A DNA stretch of 64,000 nt from Magnolia sinica (lineage: Eukaryota > Streptophyta > Magnoliopsida > Magnoliales > Magnoliaceae), in NCBI RefSeq assembly GCF_029962835.1, contig NC_080574.1, forward strand, positions 20,186,001 through 20,250,000. The letters are read 5' to 3'. This document shows, in pieces, positions 37,826 through 49,573 of the stretch. Every line of letters starts with the position of its first letter. Positions within the stretch are counted from its first letter, which is position 1. The notes under the pieces were generated by a model that saw only the letters and a list, made by a program, of their open reading frames with translations, was not told the DNA's origin and made no database searches. The position numbers and the translations under genes are program-made.

Positions 37826-38238
37826 TTTTCATTCCCTTAAAATGATGCTGCTCTGAATTCTGTGATGGTGCAGCCAAGTTGTAAAGGTATGGCTAGTCTT
37901 TGCTTTGCAAATCTCCCAACAAAGGGATAAGGCAAGCTCGTGTGCAATATCCTCCTTTCTTACATTAGTCCTGACCCTAACTCCCCACCATGTTACCAAG
38001 CTTTTCTTGAAATGTCCAAGAAACCTAATATAGGTTAGGCAAATGACCCAAATTTTCCAAATCTTGAATTGGCTTGCAAAAAGAATTAACTTTTCCAGCT
38101 CTCTTCCAATTTCCTCCTCTTTGATACTAATGGCTGCCACAAACCAGTAGCAGCCAAGATAGAACAATGCTGTGGACTGTAAGGATCTCCATGCACATGC
38201 CCCCTGAAATTTTTTTGAAGTTCATATTCTTTTCTACT

Positions 38239-40335
38239 TCACTCCTCCCCTCCATCCCCAACCAATGCATATTGTTGAGATTTGTATCCCTCATCAAGCA
38301 TCTCCCAGGCCAGAAGCCTCAACATTGAGTACATAGCTTCCCCTCCACAATGCAGTATTTCATTAGCCCTAAAAACAAAGATATTATTCTTGATCCCAAT
38401 CCAACTGCATCCAGTTGCCTTCTTCACACCTCTCTCTTTCATGGCCTTTGTTACTCGAGCCATGCTCTCCCACCTACCCCTTGACGCATGCATTCGACCC
38501 AACACCAAGTAAGGAAGAGAGGTGTGTGGTTCCAACTCCATCACCCTCTCGGCAACTCTTTCTGCAAGCTCCACATCCCCATGAATCATACAAGCTCCAA
38601 GAAGCACCCCCCAGATCGAAGCAGTAGGCACATGGGGCATGGTTTCTATTGTCTCCATTGCCTCCATAAGCTTCCCTGCTCGCCCCAACATGTCCACCAT
38701 GCAAGTATAATGCTCTACTCCATGCATAACTCCATATTTCTCCTGCATCAATGAAAATATACTCAACCCTTCATCAACCAAGCCTCCATAACTACATGCT
38801 AATAGAACACCCGCTAGGGTTATCCGATCTGGCGGTGGGCCCCACTTGCACAGTTCTCCAAAGATTTGTAGAGCTTCAACCCCTCGACCATTGCGAGCAA
38901 AGCCCATGATCATGGTGTTCCAAGAGACCAAGTCTCTTATAACCATTTTAGAGAAGATTTTCATGGCAGCATCAACAAGACCGGATTTCGAATACATGTC
39001 CACAAGCGAACTACCAACAATCACGTCCGAGTCTGAACCAGATTTAATGACTAAAGAATGGATTTGAGTACCTTGCTCTGCTGGAACAAGACACGAAGCA
39101 GAGCTCAGAATGCTCACGAAGGTAAACTCCGTTGGCCTCAAGTTCTCCCTCAAGGTAAGTAAGAAGAGCCACAGAGCATCACCCGCAAAGCCATGTCTTG
39201 AATAACCTGAAATCATGGAATTGCAAAGGGCTGAATCCCAACGATGCATTTCTTCAAAGAGCCGAACTGAATCCTCTAATCTGTCGCATTTGGAAAACAT
39301 ATCAATAACAGCACTTGAAACTATCGAATTAGAAAGAAATCCCATCCTGATGCACTGAGCAAAAACTTTCTTACCGTTTTCCAAATCCCGCAAATTAGCA
39401 CAAACAGTAACCATTGTTGACACAGTAAACTGATCAGGCAGAAATCCAGTGACCCTCATCAAACCAAAATGATCCAGAGCCCATTCCCAATAACCAGATT
39501 TCTTACATGCAGAAATCATAGAGTTCCAAGAAATAACATCCAATTCCTCCATCAAAAGGAACGCACACACAGCATAATCCACAAGCCCAAGATTCCCATA
39601 CATATCAATTAAAGAATTACCAAGAACAACATTTGTCGAGTTCAGACCACTCCGAATTATGCTTCCATGAATTTCTTTGCCATGACGAGAAGAGTTGACA
39701 CAGGAGACAACAATCGAGAATGTGAATCCATTGGGTCTCAGTCCAGCCTCCTGCATCTCCAAGAAAACCAAAAGTGCATATTCCATGAGCCCATTCAACG
39801 CATACCCCGAAATCATCGAATTCCAGCTGACAATGTCTCGTTCAGGCATTTCGTCAAACAACTGGCTGGCACTTTCCAAGCAGCCAATTTTAAAGTATCC
39901 CATAACTAAAAGGTTCCAAGTAAAGGAATTTTTGTTGGGTATGTCATGAAATGCTTGGGAGGAACTGCCCATGTCACCGAATCGGGAATAAAGATCTACA
40001 AGACGATTGCCCAGAAAGGTGTTGCGGTGGAACCCAATCTTCACCAAACGGGCATGGATGGATTCAGCGAAAGTCAGGGATTTTAAGGAGAGGCAGTGTG
40101 TTATGAGATTGGAATATAAAGAAACGGAAGGGTTAGTTTGGGAAAAGGATCTATGCAAGTTCTGTGCAAAGGAGAAAGAGGGAGTGAATTTTCTTCTTCT
40201 TGCTGTGGTTTTTATGGTGTAAGAAATCATGGTTGTGAGAATTTCATGTCTTCTTCTTTCATCTTGGCAACTAACTTTTGAGAGATTTTGGATTTGAATA
40301 TTTGATTCTTTGGAAAGGAACAAAGCCCAGATCAT
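38239..40335 (-). CDS. Pentatricopeptide repeat protein, PLS class with E domain, probably organellar
   Basis: Intronless 698-residue ORF, typical of plant PPR genes. After an N-terminal leader rich in Arg, Lys and Ser comes a run of about 14 PPR units of P, L and S type from near residue 75. The unit hallmarks repeat, for example SWNSMISGYALNG, GNSLIDMYGNLG and SWNTMIMGFARNG. Residues of about 574-641 form the E motif (IWGVLLGACMIHGDVELAE...), followed by an E+-like stretch (GCSWIGIKNNIFVFRANE). It ends without a DYW deaminase, so if it takes part in C-to-U RNA editing it would need a DYW partner; this is family knowledge, not seen here. Two starts are possible: ATG at 40335, and ATG at 40230 (MISYTIKTTARRRKF). 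The second gives a more convincing mitochondrial presequence and I favour it. Neighbouring sequence on both sides is repeat DNA. Confidence 0.96.
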   Translation of the reverse strand: MIWALFLSKESNIQIQNLSKVSCQDERRRHEILTTMISYTIKTTARRRKFTPSFSFAQNLHRSFSQTNPSVSLYSNLITHCLSLKSLTFAESIHARLVKIGFHRNTFLGNRLVDLYSRFGDMGSSSQAFHDIPNKNSFTWNLLVMGYFKIGCLESASQLFDEMPERDIVSWNSMISGYALNGLMEYALLVFLEMQEAGLRPNGFTFSIVVSCVNSSRHGKEIHGSIIRSGLNSTNVVLGNSLIDMYGNLGLVDYAVCAFLLMEELDVISWNSMISACKKSGYWEWALDHFGLMRVTGFLPDQFTVSTMVTVCANLRDLENGKKVFAQCIRMGFLSNSIVSSAVIDMFSKCDRLEDSVRLFEEMHRWDSALCNSMISGYSRHGFAGDALWLFLLTLRENLRPTEFTFVSILSSASCLVPAEQGTQIHSLVIKSGSDSDVIVGSSLVDMYSKSGLVDAAMKIFSKMVIRDLVSWNTMIMGFARNGRGVEALQIFGELCKWGPPPDRITLAGVLLACSYGGLVDEGLSIFSLMQEKYGVMHGVEHYTCMVDMLGRAGKLMEAMETIETMPHVPTASIWGVLLGACMIHGDVELAERVAERVMELEPHTSLPYLVLGRMHASRGRWESMARVTKAMKERGVKKATGCSWIGIKNNIFVFRANEILHCGGEAMYSMLRLLAWEMLDEGYKSQQYALVGDGGEE

Positions 40336-40784
40336 ATAACGTTGCGGCTGTTCGCTTTCCCTCCTCTTTCGATCTTTATTTTAAATTGGAAGAGTATACG
40401 GTAGAAGCGGTTGGACCGGAATATGGTGCAGCTATCTATCCACAAAACACATGCTAGTTTGGTGAATCAATCGGGACCGTCCATCTAATTTCACCTTCAT
40501 CTAGTCGGGTGCATAAGACCCACTATGATCGGTTTTACTCATGGAATGGGATTCAGTGGGGCCCAGGAAACATCAGACTTCACTAAGGCCAAGATGAGGT
40601 GATATTTGATTGGCCCAACTCAACCACATTTGATATGGGTGCCCTTTCAAACATGCTTTCGATAACTTGTGGCTGTGGCTGAGTTTATTCTTGTCAGATA
40701 AGGGCCTCAGCAAACTCGAAGTTGGCGTTTGCCCGGCTTAACCGATTCCGAGTCCTTCACAACACACGGTGGGATGTGCATTGC

Positions 40785-41035
40785 CTCCAATCCCATAGGA
40801 AGGTAGGTGGGGACCACCGCGATATTTGTGATAAATCTACCTTATCCATTCGCTTCGCCTCGTGTTAGTACATGAGCCCGGAATGAGGCGGATGTAAAAC
40901 TCAAGTGGGCCACTGATCATTAAAAAAAAAATAGTAAGGATTGAATGCCCACTAATAAAATATCCACGGGCAGCTAAAGTTTTCGATTAAGCCAATATTT
41001 TTGTATTTTCAGTTCATCCTAGTTCAAATGACCTA
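40785..41035. mobile_element. TIR-repeat family copy, left half only
   Basis: GTGGGGACCACCGCGATATT and ATAAATCTACCTTATCC lead into the family interior (CAAGTGGGCCAC, GGATTGAATGCCCAC). Homology stops abruptly at about 41037, where an LTR-like sequence (TGTCACGCATC) begins. Confidence 0.55.
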
Positions 41036-41037
41036 AC

Positions 41038-42130
41038 TGTCACGCATCAAAAATTGGCACCTAAGTATAAAAATCCCGGTCCCGAGTTCTCAGATGTAAA
41101 CCAAATGAAAATACACGTGTGACCTTGTTCAGATTTACATTCATTTCATACACGAATAATTAGAGCAGCACAATTCAACTTAGCGAATCCAAAGCGAGGT
41201 AGAAATAACAAAAATCCATAAATATAAGACTAACAATCAAAATACAATTCCAATAGCGGTGATCGCTCAAAATGGTGATTATAAAAGCCACAAAAATAAT
41301 ACAACAAAATTAATATATGGAGCATGCTCAATCGGAGATTACAATATATAAAAGCACAAAATTTAAATAAAAGTAAGGTCTTATAGTTTCACCTAACACT
41401 CCTAAGACGTCACATTAAAAGTGCAAGTCAATCCAAACTTACCTGCCGAAGGTTTTGATAGTACATGCATCAACAATATCGTCTAGTTGGTGTTTTAAAA
41501 CACCATCCTAGGTAGGAGTGAGTAGCTAACTTAGTGGTTCCATTAATTTTAAGTTATACATGTTATCGACTCAATTAGCACAGGTAATAATAAACAAGAA
41601 ATCAAGCACTTTATAAATACTTTTGTTAAATGCACGAATGAAATTATGAAATGATTCATACGCCTCACAATCCAGTACTCCCCCATAAGCGAATTCAATG
41701 CATATTTCGTAAATATCAACACTCTCTCGTCACGCGACTCCAACACTAAATCGCAACATTTTATTTAATGTAATGCAATTGATGCGTATATTAGTCAATT
41801 TGTTACAAAATTCCGTTCATTTAACATATTGAGGAAGTTAGGGTACCATTATTTTACCATAGTCTCAACTGGATCACAAGGCTCGGGGCAGCCGTAGCGG
41901 CTCCTCACATGTCTCCATTAATCCGTTTTTGGGTTCATCACACAAGCGACAACTCCTCAGACAATGAGGGATTGACGCTGGCCCGATCGATTACAAATGT
42001 CTCGGATGATGCAACCCGAACACATAGGGTTAGGCACCCCATCGACATGTGAAGGACCCCCACAATTGATGTAAGGGTCATCATCCAAACGCAATTGTGG
42101 GGCGGTCAAGACATCATTTCGATTTAATAT
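41038..42130. repeat. Possible solo LTR
   Basis: Begins TGTCACGCATCAAAAATTGG, a start typical of many plant LTRs, exactly where a TIR-repeat copy is interrupted. It contains CCCGGTCCCGAGTT and, later, GATGCAACCCGAACACATAG. I could not fix its right end or find a second LTR. Confidence 0.3.
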
Positions 42131-42199
42131 AATAGTCTCATAGTCTTCTTGATTGCTTATTGGTCACTATGAGGAGGCTCGTTTTAAATTTTAAATCCA

Positions 42200-42760
42200 G
42201 ATAATGTTTGTCACAGTTTCTGTTTTCATTTTATAAGTATGTGAAAGATGATGTTATAAACTCATGTCATTTCTCTTATGCTTCAAAGAATTTTTATACT
42301 CTTTCCAAAATTATGAAAGTTTTTCAATTATACAACAGTTTAGAAAGCCCTATCAATCATCATACCTTCAGACAATATTTCATGAGTTATCTTCTACAGA
42401 TCATGCACCTGATCTACTACAAATTTATCATCAGACATTTTAAAATTAATATAACAACTAACTATATACTTCTTTGTTCCAGCATCATTCGTTTTGAATT
42501 TCTTTTCAAAATGATTCCACAATTCTTTGGCCATGAAAAGATAACAGTAGATATCATGGTTTTCATTGGTCATCGTATTTAGAATACAATTCCAGCACAG
42601 AGAATCATCATTCTTCCATTTCGATAGTTCAAAAGATGTCGCTGGTTCCTTCCCCTCAAATGATGGGACAGAGTCTTTAATAACATAAATTAGCTTGAGC
42701 GTATTTAGATAAAACTCTATTTTCTGTTATGATCTATTAAAGTTTTTCCTATCAAAAATC
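42200..42760 (-). mobile_element. Ty1/copia gag fossil
   Basis: Minus-strand translation shows UBN2-type gag features: KIEFYLNTLKLIYVIKDSVP, ELSKWKNDDSLCWNCIL, then MAKELWNHFEKKFKTNDAGT. Only part of gag is recognisable; the rest of the element was not found and the copy is broken and old. Confidence 0.6.
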
Positions 42761-43524
42761 TTGATTCTAAGAGTCTCTTAAATTATTGCTATAGTGCTAA
42801 GATTTTTTAGAGAGAAATCTGTCTTTATATTGTTAGTTTTAAAATACATGAATATAATAGAAAATCTAAAATTAAAAACTAGAAATAAAAAAAAATTAAA
42901 AATATGGAGAGTTGAGGTACATTATTGTCATTGTCTTAAAGACAGATTTGCTCTTATAATAAGACGATCATGATGCATTAGGTCCCAACAAGTCTACTTC
43001 CGGGATATAACAGCTCCCCTCTAAGATGAATGACTTAGATTCGGTACACTTTTGATCACAGTCACATGAACTCAAGAACACTCAAATTGATTTGCCCAAA
43101 GAGAATAATTTTTCTAATGGATTTGCAATGAAGATGAGATGTTTTTATAAAGGAAAGTTAGGTAGTCATAATGGCTCAATGCGCATTCGAGCGGCATAAT
43201 AAATGTATATCAACAGTAGGTGTGCAACGGCTCTCTATCTTCTCGTGTATAAGTAATATAACATGTGTAGAAAATTAGTTGTTAAGTAGGTATTTAACGT
43301 CTCTTCATCTTCTCATGCATAAGGCAAAACATGTCGAGAGAAAACCAAAAGTGTATGAAAAAAAACACAATGCACTGCTACCACAGCTCCACTCACAAGG
43401 TTACTCACATGATATACCCTTGTTTAGCAATAACAAAAATTGGTGAGAAGTTTTAATATAAAGGTTTAATTTTCTTAACAACTTTTTAATATGGGGCAAA
43501 ATTAAATTCAATTAAGGCAAGTTA

Positions 43525-43645
43525 GTTAAAAAAAAAAAAAAAAAACCTTTTGATCTAAAGGAATTTCACCACTTATGGATAGTCGAACCCTTGATCGGGT
43601 GTGAAACTGCTGAGAGTCTACCACCTAAGCAAGAGTAAGGATACA
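43525..43645 (-). mobile_element. tRNA-derived SINE copy
   Basis: On the minus strand: TTGCTTAGGTGGTAGACTCT (box A), GGGTTCGACTATCC (box B), GGTGGTGAAATTCC, then an A-rich tail. Same family as the 30200 copy. Confidence 0.6.
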
Positions 43646-43649
43646 TGTT

Positions 43650-46346
43650 TCTCGCCCAAACTTTACTTCTACCAAAAAAAAAAAAAAAAACAGAAAAAGC
43701 ATAATTTTTTTTTTTAAAAAAAAAAAAGCCAAGGATACTCCTCATAGCTTATCGGTGGCACGAGAGTGCAAAATCTAGTCCACTCATCAAGTGGGCCCGC
43801 ACGTGGATGCATCCAAGCCCAAAAATCAATTTTATGGATGATTCTCATCACTGGATTTGCAGCTAAACAAATGACCAGTGGTCCACGTTCAATGCCCAAA
43901 ATCTCTCAGTTGGGAACATTGGACATGTACGATTTTCCAGCCAACGCAAATCCGTGGTGGAACCTGCTTGATGAGCAACTGGGATCTCATACACGTGCTA
44001 GATTTGTGTATGTTCCGGGAAGTGGATTGTGCGAGTACACACCCACTTCTCCAGTCGCAGTCGGTGCCGTATACTTCCAAGAGCGTAGATGCAATATGCA
44101 AAAAGGGAAACTTTGTAACTTTTGTTGGAACTTGGGAAATTTCCAAAGATAAACGTCAAGGGCTAACCCAGGTGTTTGATTCTCTTCTTAAACCTCAAAA
44201 TAAGGAAAAATTACTAAAAACCTCTGATTTCAAAGCAATTATTCGTCCAAAGGACCGAAAATCGCTATCAGTGCATTGCATCGTCCGCCACCGAAACCAG
44301 GTCGAATTGCTCCCTTTTATGGCTGAAACCGGTTTGTATCAGGCGGTACGTATCAATTTCGGCCGATACTTTAAACCTTCCAAAGAGCAATTGCATGATC
44401 CTCCACCAAGGGTGTACAAAATACACCTGGGTTCTTAGTTTTGTTCAAGTGGGCCCATGGTTCAATTGGTCTTTTGGGGCCCAAAAATCCTCGAGTTTGA
44501 AAGGTCTCAACTTTCTTTTTTTCGGCATTTTTTTACCGATTGAACATGAGTAGATGTATTTCTCTTATTATCAATTTGCAGAAATATCTCCTAACCCCAA
44601 AAGCAACCGGCAAATGTGTGTTGGACATTTAAGAAATATATCAGTTAGGACCCACTTAATAAATGCCATGGGTATTGGGACGTGGGAGAGAGAAGGAGAG
44701 AGTGGGGAGGGAAAGAGCACGGTTAGCCTACACATGAAGTGATGGAGAGAAGGGTGCCTTGGTTTAATCAGTGGTTGCCCATGTTGGGTCCCTCAAGAGG
44801 AGGTGGGACCTGTGTGTGTGGGGGCATTTTGATCTTTTGACCAAGTAAAATGAGAGAAAATTACTTTTTCGCCTTTAAAAAATTATTGTAATATTTGAGA
44901 TATTTTATTTTAGAAAAAAATAAAATAAAATAAAATAAGATAAGAGAAAAGTTGATGGAAGGAGAGCAGCAAGTAATATATTTCTTTGAGTTTCTTGCTC
45001 ATTATAAAAAGGGTTTTCATTTCTAGTTTTACAAGAATCTTTTCATACCATTGGATTCTTTGATTGTCTTCTCTAAGAAATTTATTGAAGGATTTTATGC
45101 AATCATTGATTTAAAGAAAATGTATAAATTTTTTTATTGTTAGAAACTCTTTTTTATTTTTATTTTTTATTTATTTTTTTTTCAGGCACACCCCACACAC
45201 TCACACCGTAGTGAGATTTCACCACCTATAAATACTTGAACCCTTGACCTAGTGTTTGAAACTCGTATTCAAGTGATGTATATGAAATTTATATACTAAT
45301 GATTGTACTTTTATTATATTTAACTCTCACTATTTTTCCTTTCACATCATATGGTATTTTGTGTAAAAAATGTTTCTCCTGTACTCGTTTGATGATTTAC
45401 TCGCTTGTGTTAGAAGTAATTATTATCCTCTAACTTTCATGTAATGTTAATCCGATTGATTTATACATAGAGATTATCTTATAGAGAGGCTTTGTCACAG
45501 GGGCTTTTATTGCACGTGGGTTATATATAAAGAGGAATAGAAAGAATGATAAGAGCTTACAATTCCGATGAAAGAACTGAAATAGCAAAAATATCCTTAC
45601 TAAGAGCTAGGCAAATTTAATTTTCCTTGCCTAAACTAATCCCACTGGTAAAATTCTCCAAACACCAATGGCATTACATGGAGTATGATCCAGCCCAAAT
45701 TAAAAAATCGAGATGGTCAATTGCTGGTTAGGCCGTACAAAACATACAGGATGATTAAAGGTCAAATCACTTAATCATGGCCACACCTGTTCTGGTTCAC
45801 ACTAAATACCCATGTTTAAGAAGGATATATCATGGGGTTGTAGATCAGATAATTCCTGTGGCCCCAAACCAGAAGTTGTGGCTGAAGACAAGTCACATGA
45901 TCATGTGGAGGAGAATTAAAATGGACCCACCTTGTCTAAAGTAAGGTGTCATTCCGGTCTCTATTGAACGGATCATGAGTCATCATGACCCATGTGATGC
46001 TGCTTATGGAAGGGGCTGCCCACGGTTCATGTTCTTCTAACCACTGCTGCAGAAATTCTTTGGTCAGTAGTTCCATTCTCACACTCAAGAATTCACGCAT
46101 GTCTATCTAAACCGTCCAAGTTATATAAAAAAATGTGGATGTACCATATTTCTACAATTACACTGATTGAGAAATCCTGACCATCCAAATTATGGATATT
46201 AGTAAAGGTCCAAATTTCAAGGGACAAAACAGATGGTTACCATCATATTCTCAGTGCAAGTTTTTTGGTTATGCTATATCCACAGCAGAGATCTGAACGG
46301 TCTGGATTACTTTGAAATTATGTTGTATGGTCACCGTCTTAAAAGA
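43650..46346. other. Intergenic stretch with an unidentified ORF
   Basis: Apart from one SINE (45165-45262) it holds a 186-codon plus-strand frame at 43878-44438 that resembles nothing I know. Overlapping frames of similar length suggest chance. The rest is A/T-rich. Confidence 0.35.
45165..45262 (-). mobile_element. tRNA-derived SINE copy, 5'-truncated
   Basis: Minus strand shows GGGTTCAAGTATTTATAGG (box B), GGTGGTGAAATCTCACTACG, GTGTGAGTGTGTGGGGTGTG and an A/T-rich tail. The box A part is not recognisable. Confidence 0.5.
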
Positions 46347-46904
46347 GGAAGCGGATTGGCTGGTGTACCACACATCAGTTATATAGCTGATGTAGGTACG
46401 TGTCGTGCGAAGACGAGTTCTGACACTCCTCGACCTCCAAGTTGTATGAACGGTTCAAACGAGATCAAAGTTACGGGCTACAGTGATGTATTTATTATAT
46501 CTACACTGATCCACTTTTCATGATCATTTTAGAGAATTATCTAAAAAAATTGGGCCATATCGAAAGATCAACTGAACCACACCACAAATATTCATAAGGT
46601 CAAAAAGACCTAGATGAAAAGAAGAAACAAATTTCATATTATCCAAAACTTCCATGACCCTAAAAGGTATCAATGGTATAGGTCAATCCTCAGCTACTTT
46701 TTTCTGTTTAGTCCACTTGATAGTCAGGTCAATCTTATTTTTAGTCTAGATAGGTTGATCTTATTTTTCGTCTTAAGCCTTGGGATGAGCTCCCCAAATG
46801 AAAGAATGATTTGAATATAACACATACCTCACGATGAACTTACTTACTGATGCCAATACACCGGCTATATAGCTGGCGCGTGGTACACCAGCCAATCCGC
46901 TTCC
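46347..46904. mobile_element. TIR-repeat family copy with long inverted repeats
   Basis: Ends GGAAGCGGATTGGCTGGTGT and its exact inverted copy ACACCAGCCAATCCGCTTCC bound 558 bp. Pairing continues inward through CTATATAGC-type sequence for about 45 bp. The interior has the GATCATTTTAGAG and GAACCACACCACAA landmarks. No obvious flanking duplication. Confidence 0.8.
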
Positions 46905-47807
46905 GATTGTTAGACTGGTGGCCCACCAAACGTAATCTGATCAATTTCAAGGAGAAACGATCATGCACTGCTTTTCCTGCCATCATGTCACATGGGTCAT
47001 GCCATTGGCTGTCGGACCAGCCTCATTTTCATTTCAGGTGATGATCATGGTGTGGCCCACCCTTTTTGACAGATGTGACAGGTTGAGGGGAAACAATGGC
47101 TGTGTTCTGATTTTTTTTATACAGCCGCTGTCTCTGATCATTTCTCATTTTCAATATCAGCCTACGTCAGTTGATATGTGCTTGCCTGATGTGGGACCAC
47201 CTCAAACCGTCCAGCGGTGGTCCTTACATGACAACCGACGGCTGTGATGTCAATTATCTCTTATTTCTTTCTTCTCTTGCAAGCAAAGGTTGACCGTTGG
47301 AAATACTTTTGTAGATGTGGGCCCTGGCTGTCGGTCTCGATTGGGCCACCTGGCCTTCTCTTCATGTGGCTGTACGAAACGCACGTGTTACGACCATTAT
47401 TTCAATTTCGATAATAGAAAATTATTTCATAATCGTCGGGATTTGCTAATCCGCACCCGCTTACATGGGAGCTCCTCGCACAAGCCACCACGCGTGCGAG
47501 ATCTAAGCCTTGGTCCACTCATCGTGTGGATCATAAGATTAGAAAGAAATGGGCAGCTCAAAAAATTTTAAAATTTTCTATACCATTCATTTAATCTTAA
47601 TACTGTGGTCCACTTGTGACCGGCCAGATTTCAGTGTAATGGAATCTGCATGTTGGACCCACCTCATGAGCGGCTTTGATCTCTAGCCTGTTGCTGTATG
47701 TGACGGCCCGTAGATGTACTCCCTTATTTATACACACGCGCGTTTGGGATTATACGGCTCATAACTGAAATACTTGCATATGGGAAATATCACGCAGACG
47801 GGATTTT

Positions 47808-48753
47808 GGGAGCGGATTAGTTGAGACCCTGGATCCACCGAGGTGGGTGGGACCCTGAATGTAGGATCAAGTGTGATATATGTGACTAAATCCATTCCGT
47901 CCATCTGTATTGAAAGCTTATTCTAGAGCACGATCCAAAAAATGAAGCAGATCCAAGTCCCGTATGGACAATAGTAAAGTAAAAAGTGGTGCTTGACCAT
48001 TAAAAACTTCTTGTGGGAAACAATAGATTTGGATCAAGATAATATTTGTGTGATCACTTCATAAAGGTGTTTTTGACCTTATCAACAAGTTGGATGGAAA
48101 ATAAACATTCCATTAGACTCCATGAAGTTTTTAATGGTAGGTATAAAATAATGACTCTTTCGTGTGGTGTGGTCCACCTAAGATTTAAGTTAAGATTATA
48201 TTTTTTCTCAATACTCAAAAATGAGATTTCAAAATGGTTGGACGGCATGGATTTAATGAATATAAACAACTGTTTGCCCCATAGTCAGGGTCACACCAAC
48301 CCCGGTGGATCCGAGGTCTCACTCGAAGCAGATTGCGTGCGAACCCCGGTCGGAAAACAATCCGTCCGACCGAGTTCCTGTGGTTACACCTTAATGTATC
48401 TGTTTATCCATGCCGTCCATCCATTTTTTCAGATCATTTTAATATATAATATCAAAAATAAAGTAGATATACTCTCAAGTGGACCACACCAAATAGTGAT
48501 CTTTTGTTGCATTAAATGAACAGTGTATTAATGCAAGATCATTCAATGCAAGATTCATCTCTCGTTTAGTCTACTTGAGCGTTGTATCTTATTTATTTTT
48601 ATTTTCCTATGTTAAAATGATCTGATAAAATATATGGACGGCGTGGATAAGCAGAGAAATCACGGTGGATCTCACAACATCTCTGGTCGGACAGCTATTT
48701 GTCTGACAGGGGTTCGGATGCAATCCGCTCCTGATCTCACCCAATCCGCTCCC
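47808..48753. mobile_element. TIR-repeat family copy (outer) with perfect 9-bp duplication
   Basis: Left GGGAGCGGATTAGTTGAGAC and right (inverted) GGGAGCGGATTGGGTGAGAT are flanked by identical CGGGATTTT (47799-47807 and 48754-48762). A 9-bp duplication points to the Mutator superfamily. The right arm is split by a second copy (48325-48731). No transposase is encoded, so it is non-autonomous. Confidence 0.85.
48325..48731. mobile_element. TIR-repeat family copy (inner), nested
   Basis: Ends GAAGCAGATTGCGTGCGAAC and (inverted) GGAGCGGATTGCATCCGAAC, with GGTCGGA...TCCGTCCGACC palindromes inside. It sits in the right arm of the 47808 element. The flanks GTCTCACTC and ATCTCACCC look like a decayed duplication (7 of 9). 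Confidence 0.75.
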
Positions 48754-49573
48754 CGGGATTTTCTTCCCCGAATTTAATAAAGAAGACTACTTGTCCCCGT
48801 GTAGGGCTTTCTTAAAGCTCCTGTACACGCCACACATGTGCCAGAATGGCACGTACATGCCAGTTCCAATCCATCCACAGGTTCGTCGATGGTTTCATAT
48901 TTTTTCCCAAAAATAAATCTGGTCCATTCAGAATGGGACCCTAATATTTTAAACGGATGGATGGGTTAAGAAAACCTCGGCCAACTTTTTTACAGCTAAC
49001 TGTTGCCAACTTGACCAGTCGATCAACCTGATTTTTGATCCAGGGCATCAATATAGCGGTTCGATCTCTGACCCGTCGTGACATGTGCCACGGCACATGT
49101 GTGGTGTGTACATGAGTTTTATTGCACACGCATGTGTACCTAGTAAAGTTTCCCTATATATATTTTTGGAAGATTTTTACAAATAACTACCAAATTATTA
49201 TAGGATTTATATTCTACCAGCTTTTTAAAAATGTTTTTGTAAGTTGTCTAATTAAGCAGGTTATTTTTGTAAATAATAAAATTATCTTTTTAGTGAGAAA
49301 CTTTCAACAAAAAAGTGTTTATAAATCAGAAGTTAGGAACGTTTTCAAGAAATGGTTAGATTTTGTTAATGATAATTAAATTAAATAAGATTATTTCGTA
49401 CATACATCACAGTAGGCCACACAGAGCATGCATCAATTCCTTTTTCTTTTTTTCTTTTTTTCTTTTTAAAGGTTTTTAACGTAGCAGAGATAGGGGGAGA
49501 GATTACATGAATGGGAGAGATTCCACGAGAAGACCGGGGAGAGAGAGAAAGGGGGACGTGTGCCTTTCCCGCA

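Noticed and set aside
38474-38754. Frames over the 3' end of the PPR gene on both strands
   Set aside because: Shadows of the 698-codon PPR frame.
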